From Terriglobia bacterium (GTDB lineage: Bacteria; Acidobacteriota; Terriglobia; Terriglobales; Acidobacteriaceae), in NCBI GenBank assembly GCA_020073015.1, contig JAIQFZ010000008.1:58251-122250 (forward strand): 64,000 nt of DNA, in the 5' to 3' direction. The notes under the pieces are model-generated. The model was not told where the DNA came from. It saw nothing but the letters and a program-made list of their open reading frames with translations, and did no database searches. This document shows, piece after piece, positions 62,212 through 64,000 of the stretch. The position numbers were made by a program, and so were the translations under genes. Each line of letters opens with the position of its first letter. The stretch's first letter is position 1.

Positions 62212-63651
62212 ATGGTGACCTGTCCGGCGTGCGGCAAGGAAAACGACGAATCCGCCTGGGAGTGCAAGCGATGCCGGGCGCCGTTGCGCGAGGAGGAGCC
62301 GCCCGCCCCCGCGGGCTCGCTCGGCGAGGTCTGTCCCCGCTGCGAGGCGTTCAACGAGCCGGGGATCCGCGTCTGCACCAACTGCGGCGCCGACCTGTAC
62401 GCCCGGCCTGCAGCCGGGCACCCGGACAGGACGCCGCCCGACGCCTTCACCCCACCCTCGCAAGTCCCCGAGACTCTCTCCCAGGAGCTTCGCGCGCTCG
62501 CCATCTCGCCCGAGGAGGCTGAGGAGGCGGGCCTGACGCTCCCCCGCGACGACTCGCAGTTCGACAAGACGCCGCCCGATCCGTTCCCCGCCGTGTCGGC
62601 CCGCGCGGAAGGAGCCTTTGCGGCCGCGTTCGCACCCGATCCGGCCCCGCCAGGGCCCACCGGCCGCCGGCCGCCTCCCGCTACGCCTCCCGCGCCCCGG
62701 GAGAAGCATCCACCCCTGCCGCCGGACAAGCCGTGCACGAGCTGCGGCGCCCTCAACCCGCCCGCGGCGAAGTTCTGCTTCGACTGCGGCACGCCGTTCC
62801 CGAAGAAGGCCGCTGCGGCCGTCCAGCCTCCGCCCTCCATCCAGGTCGACGAGGCGCTGGGCGCGGAATACGAGGACGCGACGACGGAGAGCGCGCCCAT
62901 CGACGTGCCGCCGCCGGCCGAGGCCGAAGCGCCGGGGGAGCCGGTGGAGGCCGAGGCGCCGGCCGGACCGGCCGCGGAGCCCGTTCCCCAGGAGGAGCCT
63001 CCTCCTTTCTCCGCCCGCCTGGTGCAGGAGGCCGGCCCCGGTCAGGGTGTCGCCTTCGCCCTCGAGCACCTGGAGAACAGCATCGGCGGATCCGCGGCGC
63101 ACATCGGGTTCGGCGAGGACGTGTACGTCGCTCCGCACGCGGCCACGCTGGCGTTCGTGGACGAGCGCCTGGTGCTCAGGGACGAAGGCAGCGCGAACGG
63201 CGTCTACGTCAAGGTCCGCGAGCCGGCGGCGCTGGAGCCCGGCGATCTGTTCGTCGCCGGGGAGAGGCTCTTGCGCTACGACGGCCCCGTCGAGGTGCCT
63301 CGCGGCGCCGACGCCGATCCGCCTTTCCTCGGGGCGCCCCGGCCCCAGGGCCCGGTGGTGCGGGTGACCGAGGTGCTCGCCGGGGCCCGGACCGGCCGCA
63401 CCTGCTACCGGTCGGGCCCCTCCATCACCATCGGCAGGGCCGGCTGCGACCTGAACTTTCCCGCGGATGCCCTGCTCGCCGGCAAGCACGCGGAGATCCG
63501 CATCGGCGAAGACGGCTCGGCCGTGCTCGCCGACGTGGGCGAAGGCAGCTCGGGGGTCTTCCTGCGGGTGCGCACGCAGCAGCCGATCGAGCTGCAGGCT
63601 GGCGACGTCCTCCGCATCGGCCAGCAGCAGCTCCGGGTAGAAGTCGGCTGA
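62212..63651 (+). CDS. Triple zinc-ribbon and FHA-domain protein
   Basis: A 479-residue protein divergent from relA. Three Cys4 zinc ribbons occur: CPACGKENDESAWECKRC near residue 5, CPRCEAFNEPGIRVCTNC near 45, and CTSCGALNPPAAKFCFDC near 180. A Pro/Glu/Ala-rich linker follows, and then two FHA (phosphothreonine-binding) domains: about 285-365 (GEDVYVAPHAATLAFVDERL, LRDEGSANGVYVKV) and about 400-475 (ITIGRAGCDLNFPADALLAG, VGEGSSGVFLRV). FHA proteins of this type read Ser/Thr kinase signals in Myxococcota. Start at ATGGTGACC; a start 15 bases earlier is also possible. Confidence 0.9.
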   Translation: MVTCPACGKENDESAWECKRCRAPLREEEPPAPAGSLGEVCPRCEAFNEPGIRVCTNCGADLYARPAAGHPDRTPPDAFTPPSQVPETLSQELRALAISPEEAEEAGLTLPRDDSQFDKTPPDPFPAVSARAEGAFAAAFAPDPAPPGPTGRRPPPATPPAPREKHPPLPPDKPCTSCGALNPPAAKFCFDCGTPFPKKAAAAVQPPPSIQVDEALGAEYEDATTESAPIDVPPPAEAEAPGEPVEAEAPAGPAAEPVPQEEPPPFSARLVQEAGPGQGVAFALEHLENSIGGSAAHIGFGEDVYVAPHAATLAFVDERLVLRDEGSANGVYVKVREPAALEPGDLFVAGERLLRYDGPVEVPRGADADPPFLGAPRPQGPVVRVTEVLAGARTGRTCYRSGPSITIGRAGCDLNFPADALLAGKHAEIRIGEDGSAVLADVGEGSSGVFLRVRTQQPIELQAGDVLRIGQQQLRVEVG

Positions 63652-63658
63652 GAGCGGC

Positions 63659-64000
63659 TCAGAGGCGCTTGAGGATGGTGTCGACGACGTCGCCGTACCG
63701 CTTCGGATCGAGGCGCTTGGCGGCCGCGTACTCGGTGCGTGCGCGCTGCGGGTCGGACTTGAGGAAGAGACCGCCCAGCCGGTAGTGCGCCTCGGCGTTG
63801 CCGGGATCCGCCTCGACGGCCTGCAGGAGGAGCTCGACGGCAGGGCCGGTGTCCGACGACGAGTCGAGCTGCGAAGCCCGCCGCACCAGCTCCCTGGCGC
63901 GCGCCGCATCGCGGCCGGCGGAGGTGTCCGAGAGGGCAACCGGCACCCGGGCGCCGCGCGGCTCGCGCATCCGGACGACGGCGGCGCCGGCGATCCAAAG
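63659..64000 (-). CDS. TPR-containing protein, C-terminal fragment (5' end outside the window)
   Basis: About 113 residues visible; the frame stays open past 64000. Beyond the window edge the reading starts with LWIAGAAVVRM, perhaps the end of a TM helix. The C-terminal part is a TPR array: AVELLLQAVEADPGNAEAHY and RLGGLFLKSDPQRARTEYAA, then AKRLDPKRYGDVVDTIL. It is convergent with the FHA gene, stops separated by only 7 bases. Function unknown; TPRs indicate protein binding. GC-rich codons as in relA and the FHA gene. Confidence 0.75.
   Translation of the reverse strand, partial: LWIAGAAVVRMREPRGARVPVALSDTSAGRDAARARELVRRASQLDSSSDTGPAVELLLQAVEADPGNAEAHYRLGGLFLKSDPQRARTEYAAAKRLDPKRYGDVVDTILKRL

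Noticed and set aside
60410..62218. A long open frame of about 600 codons on the plus strand across relA
   Set aside because: It is the antisense of a well-supported RelA gene in GC-rich DNA, where stop codons are rare; the translation is Leu/Val/Arg-rich without any domain.
59349..62900. One 1183-residue minus-strand reading joining OmpA with upstream sequence
   Set aside because: The N-terminal 800 residues are out-of-frame relA and antisense FHA gene; the reading exists only because of the sequence join and GC bias.
62152..63939. A long minus-strand frame across the FHA gene
   Set aside because: Low-complexity Arg/Gly/Ala translation, antisense to a gene with clear zinc ribbons and FHA domains.
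60405..64000. Horizontal transfer of a Myxococcota segment
   Set aside because: Both edge genes are truncated at the same bases and no integrase, tRNA or repeat marks an insertion, so an assembly join is simpler.
1..64000. CRISPR arrays, tRNA or rRNA genes, insertion sequences
   Set aside because: I looked for regular spacer arrays, cloverleaf-like segments with CCA ends and transposase motifs and saw none; the repeats present are palindromes without spacer regularity.

Overview
The window looks like draft or metagenome-derived sequence in two unequal parts. From about 1 to 60.4 kb it reads as an Acidobacteriota (Koribacter/Terriglobia-like soil bacterium) chromosome. The signs are four VWFA-related proteins of the acidobacterial type, a Ser/Thr kinase fused to a PD40-type beta-propeller, DUF2911 and coiled-coil porin genes, a short PheT without the usual N-terminal tRNA-binding domain, and many short palindromic intergenic repeats. 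From about 60.4 kb to the end the sequence is visibly more GC-rich and codes for a RelA/SpoT protein, a zinc-ribbon/FHA protein and a TPR protein that resemble Myxococcota (Anaeromyxobacter-like). The OmpA-family gene of the left part loses its N-terminus and the relA gene of the right part loses its C-terminus at the same spot (about 60,405-60,425), so this is most simply a chimeric join.

Layout: 1-7 kb, the end of one RND pump and a complete MFP-RND-TolC efflux operon on the minus strand; 7-10.8 kb, a coiled-coil porin, a small secreted protein and two related small proteins ending in LYNRPPPS; 11-12.4 kb, an ECF sigma factor with a frame-displaced zf-HC2 segment and a DUF4431 protein; 12.6-19.3 kb, OsmC followed by a second TolC-MFP-RND pump and a DUF2892 protein; 19.5-24.4 kb, a secreted GH13 glucosidase, a VWFA protein and a DUF2911/TPR protein; 24.7-30 kb, two MacB-type permeases, small membrane and unknown proteins, a MidA-like methyltransferase and a Nudix protein; 30.5-33.9 kb, an ABC-F ATPase, a MazF-type toxin-antitoxin pair with a near-perfect operator palindrome, and an MglA GTPase; 34-38 kb, three VWFA genes; 38-42.7 kb, rluD, lgt, a 6S RNA, zapA, a ZapB-like coiled coil and an aminotransferase; 43-48.5 kb, the infC-rpmI-rplT-pheS-(unknown)-pheT translation cluster; 48.6-59.4 kb, a Ser/Thr kinase, a frameshifted M48 peptidase, a glycosyltransferase, a two-component system (hybrid PAS kinase, NtrC-type regulator, small receiver-like protein), a lipoprotein and a truncated OmpA protein.

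Recurring themes: envelope export (two tripartite pumps, porin, OmpA, Lgt), many dispersed palindromes and degenerate tandem word repeats sitting at gene ends, sometimes supplying codons or stop codons, and several broken reading frames (sigma factor/zf-HC2, the second TolC, a small membrane protein, M48 peptidase) that may be real decay or draft-assembly errors. I saw no CRISPR array, rRNA, tRNA, transposase or prophage.
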